A DNA stretch of 64,000 bases from contig JAQNBH010000309.1 in the NCBI GenBank assembly GCA_028752905.1, positions 35,822 to 99,821 on the forward strand, in the 5' to 3' direction. The position numbers were made by a program, and so were the translations under genes. Under the pieces are notes generated by a model. The model did no database searches. It worked only from the letters and a program-made list of their open reading frames with translations, and was not told the origin of the DNA. Positions 63,482 through 64,000 of this stretch are shown here, one piece after another. The DNA is from Cladorhizidae sp. MBARI D1340-BT2. Its lineage: Eukaryota; Porifera; Demospongiae; Poecilosclerida; Cladorhizidae. Each line of letters starts with the position of its first letter. Position 1 is the stretch's first letter.

Positions 63482-63862
63482 TTTACTACGCCTAGTTTAC
63501 TACGCCTAGTTTACTACGCCTAGTTTACTACGCCTAGTTTACTACGCCTAGTTTACTACGCCTAGTTTACTACGCCTAGTTTACTACGCCTAGTTTACTA
63601 CGCCTAGTTTACTACGCCTAGTTTACTACGCCTAGTTTACTACGCCTAGTTTACTACGCCTAGTTTACTACGCCTAGTTTACTACACCTAGTTTACTACA
63701 CCTAGTTTACTACACCTAGTTTACTACACCTAGTTTACTACACTTTACACACCTAGTTTACTACACCTAGTTTACTAGTTTACTACAGCTAGTTTACTAC
63801 GCCTAGTTTACTACAGCTAGTTTACTACACCTAGTTTACTACGCCTAGTTTACTACGCCTAG
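63482..63862. repeat. Module G14-short A-run-M
   Basis: G-run 63482-63677, an A-run broken by a 10-bp and a 13-bp partial unit (63734-63756, containing ACTTTACAC), then M at 63771-63862. The matching module in H5 has an intact A7 run. Confidence 0.82.
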
Positions 63863-64000
63863 TTTACTACACCTAGTTTACTACACCTAGTTTACTACAC
63901 CTAGTTTACTACACCTAGTTTACTACACCTAGTTTACTACACCTAGTTTACTACACCTAGTTTACTACGCCTAGTTTACTACACCTAGTTTACTACACCT

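Larger units (their letters stand above)
1..64000. repeat. 14-bp satellite array filling the window
   Basis: Every part of the window is built from TTTACTACACCTAG or a close variant, always in the same orientation. The A-unit is 5 T, 4 A, 4 C, 1 G (36% GC), so the + strand is C-rich and G-poor. Three variants dominate: G-unit (position 9 G, one CpG, 43% GC), S-unit (position 10 G, an AGCT site) and an 8-bp unit X (TTTACTAG). Each unit carries a CTAG tetranucleotide. Because 14 is not a multiple of 3, TAG enters each forward frame every 42 bp; the reverse unit carries TAG, TAG and TAA. No ATG was found on either strand, so no coding sequence is annotated. No unique sequence, insertion or inversion interrupts the array. 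A satellite of eukaryotic heterochromatin is inferred; species and chromosomal location cannot be read from the sequence. Confidence 0.97.
62879..64000. repeat. HOR H6 (partial, window end)
   Basis: This is the first 1.1 kb of a further HOR. The solitary M at 62879 is followed by nine A-units and two G-units, as at 40630 and 54449. The M at 63771 should be the first half of a pair; with the 246-bp spacing of 55353/55599 the M' would begin at about 64017, outside the window. This stretch has an unusual concentration of odd-length units. Confidence 0.7.

Noticed and set aside
1..64000. CRISPR array
   Set aside because: Repeats are contiguous 14-mers with no unique spacers, no leader and no cas genes.
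1..64000. Telomere repeat
   Set aside because: The complement contains GGTGTAG, slightly like budding-yeast telomere cores (GGTGT). The unit lacks the usual G-clusters, varies in large blocks, and forms multi-kilobase HORs with X units, unlike telomerase-templated DNA. An interstitial or subtelomeric origin cannot be excluded.
1..64000. Protein-coding tandem repeat
   Set aside because: The 14-bp period breaks frame at every unit, and TAG occurs in each forward frame every 42 bp. The reverse strand has three stops per unit. No ATG was seen.
1..64000. Forkhead-like GTAAAC or other transcription factor sites
   Set aside because: GTAAACT occurs once per unit on the reverse strand, but a single short match multiplied by a satellite is not evidence of regulation.
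1..64000. Entirely artificial or collapsed assembly sequence
   Set aside because: Nested markers with lineage-specific differences, private variants and unit-multiple indels look like real satellite evolution. Exact copy numbers of long runs may still be assembly-dependent.

Overview
The whole 64 kb window is one uninterrupted tandem satellite array. I see no gene, RNA gene, transposon or unique flanking sequence. The basic unit is the 14-bp monomer TTTACTACACCTAG (complement CTAGGTGTAGTAAA), about 4,570 copies head to tail in one orientation. Both window edges fall inside the array, so its true length is unknown. An array this long with higher-order structure points to eukaryotic heterochromatin (pericentromeric, subtelomeric or another satellite block) in a long-read assembly. 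I do not recognise the monomer and cannot name the organism.

Monomer code used below (positions 1-14 of the unit): A-unit = TTTACTACACCTAG (majority); G-unit = position 9 A>G, giving the only regular CpG; S-unit = position 10 C>G (ACAGCTAG); X = an 8-bp unit TTTACTAG, which creates ACTAGT at its junction. Rare units are TTTATTAC, TTTGCTAC, TTTACTGC, ACACTTAG, ACACCGAG and a 15-bp ACACCTTAG form.

These units are arranged non-randomly. G-units occur in pure runs (up to 65 copies) between pure A-unit runs. Every occurrence of a cassette M (X-S-G-S-A-G-G; 17 copies) is preceded by a G-run and then a pure or nearly pure A-run. Eleven M cassettes are followed 232, 246 or 274 bp later by a second cassette M' (X-S-G-S-G-S; in two copies the last S is A). 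Six M copies have no M' within the window; for the last one the expected site lies just past the window end.

Solitary M copies divide the window into higher-order repeats (HORs): H0 1-4582 (partial), H1 4583-14825, H2 14826-26670, H3 26671-40629, H4 40630-54448, H5 54449-62878, H6 62879-64000 (partial). H2, H3 and H4 each carry three M/M' pairs; H1 and H5 carry one. The right halves are of two kinds: a segment rich in rare markers (H0, H3, H4, H5), and a G-run-rich segment (H1, H2). Marker offsets show large duplications: about 13.75-13.82 kb (H3/H4), 11.845 kb (H1-H2 junction against H2-H3 junction), 8.43-8.45 kb (H4/H5) and 49.74-49.93 kb (start of window against 49.8-59.7 kb). Copies differ mainly by whole monomers gained or lost in homopolymeric unit runs, as expected from unequal exchange or slippage.

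The array is non-coding on both strands: TAG recurs in every forward frame every 42 bp, stops are denser on the reverse strand, and I found no ATG on either strand. All positions were counted by eye, so isolated errors of a unit are possible.
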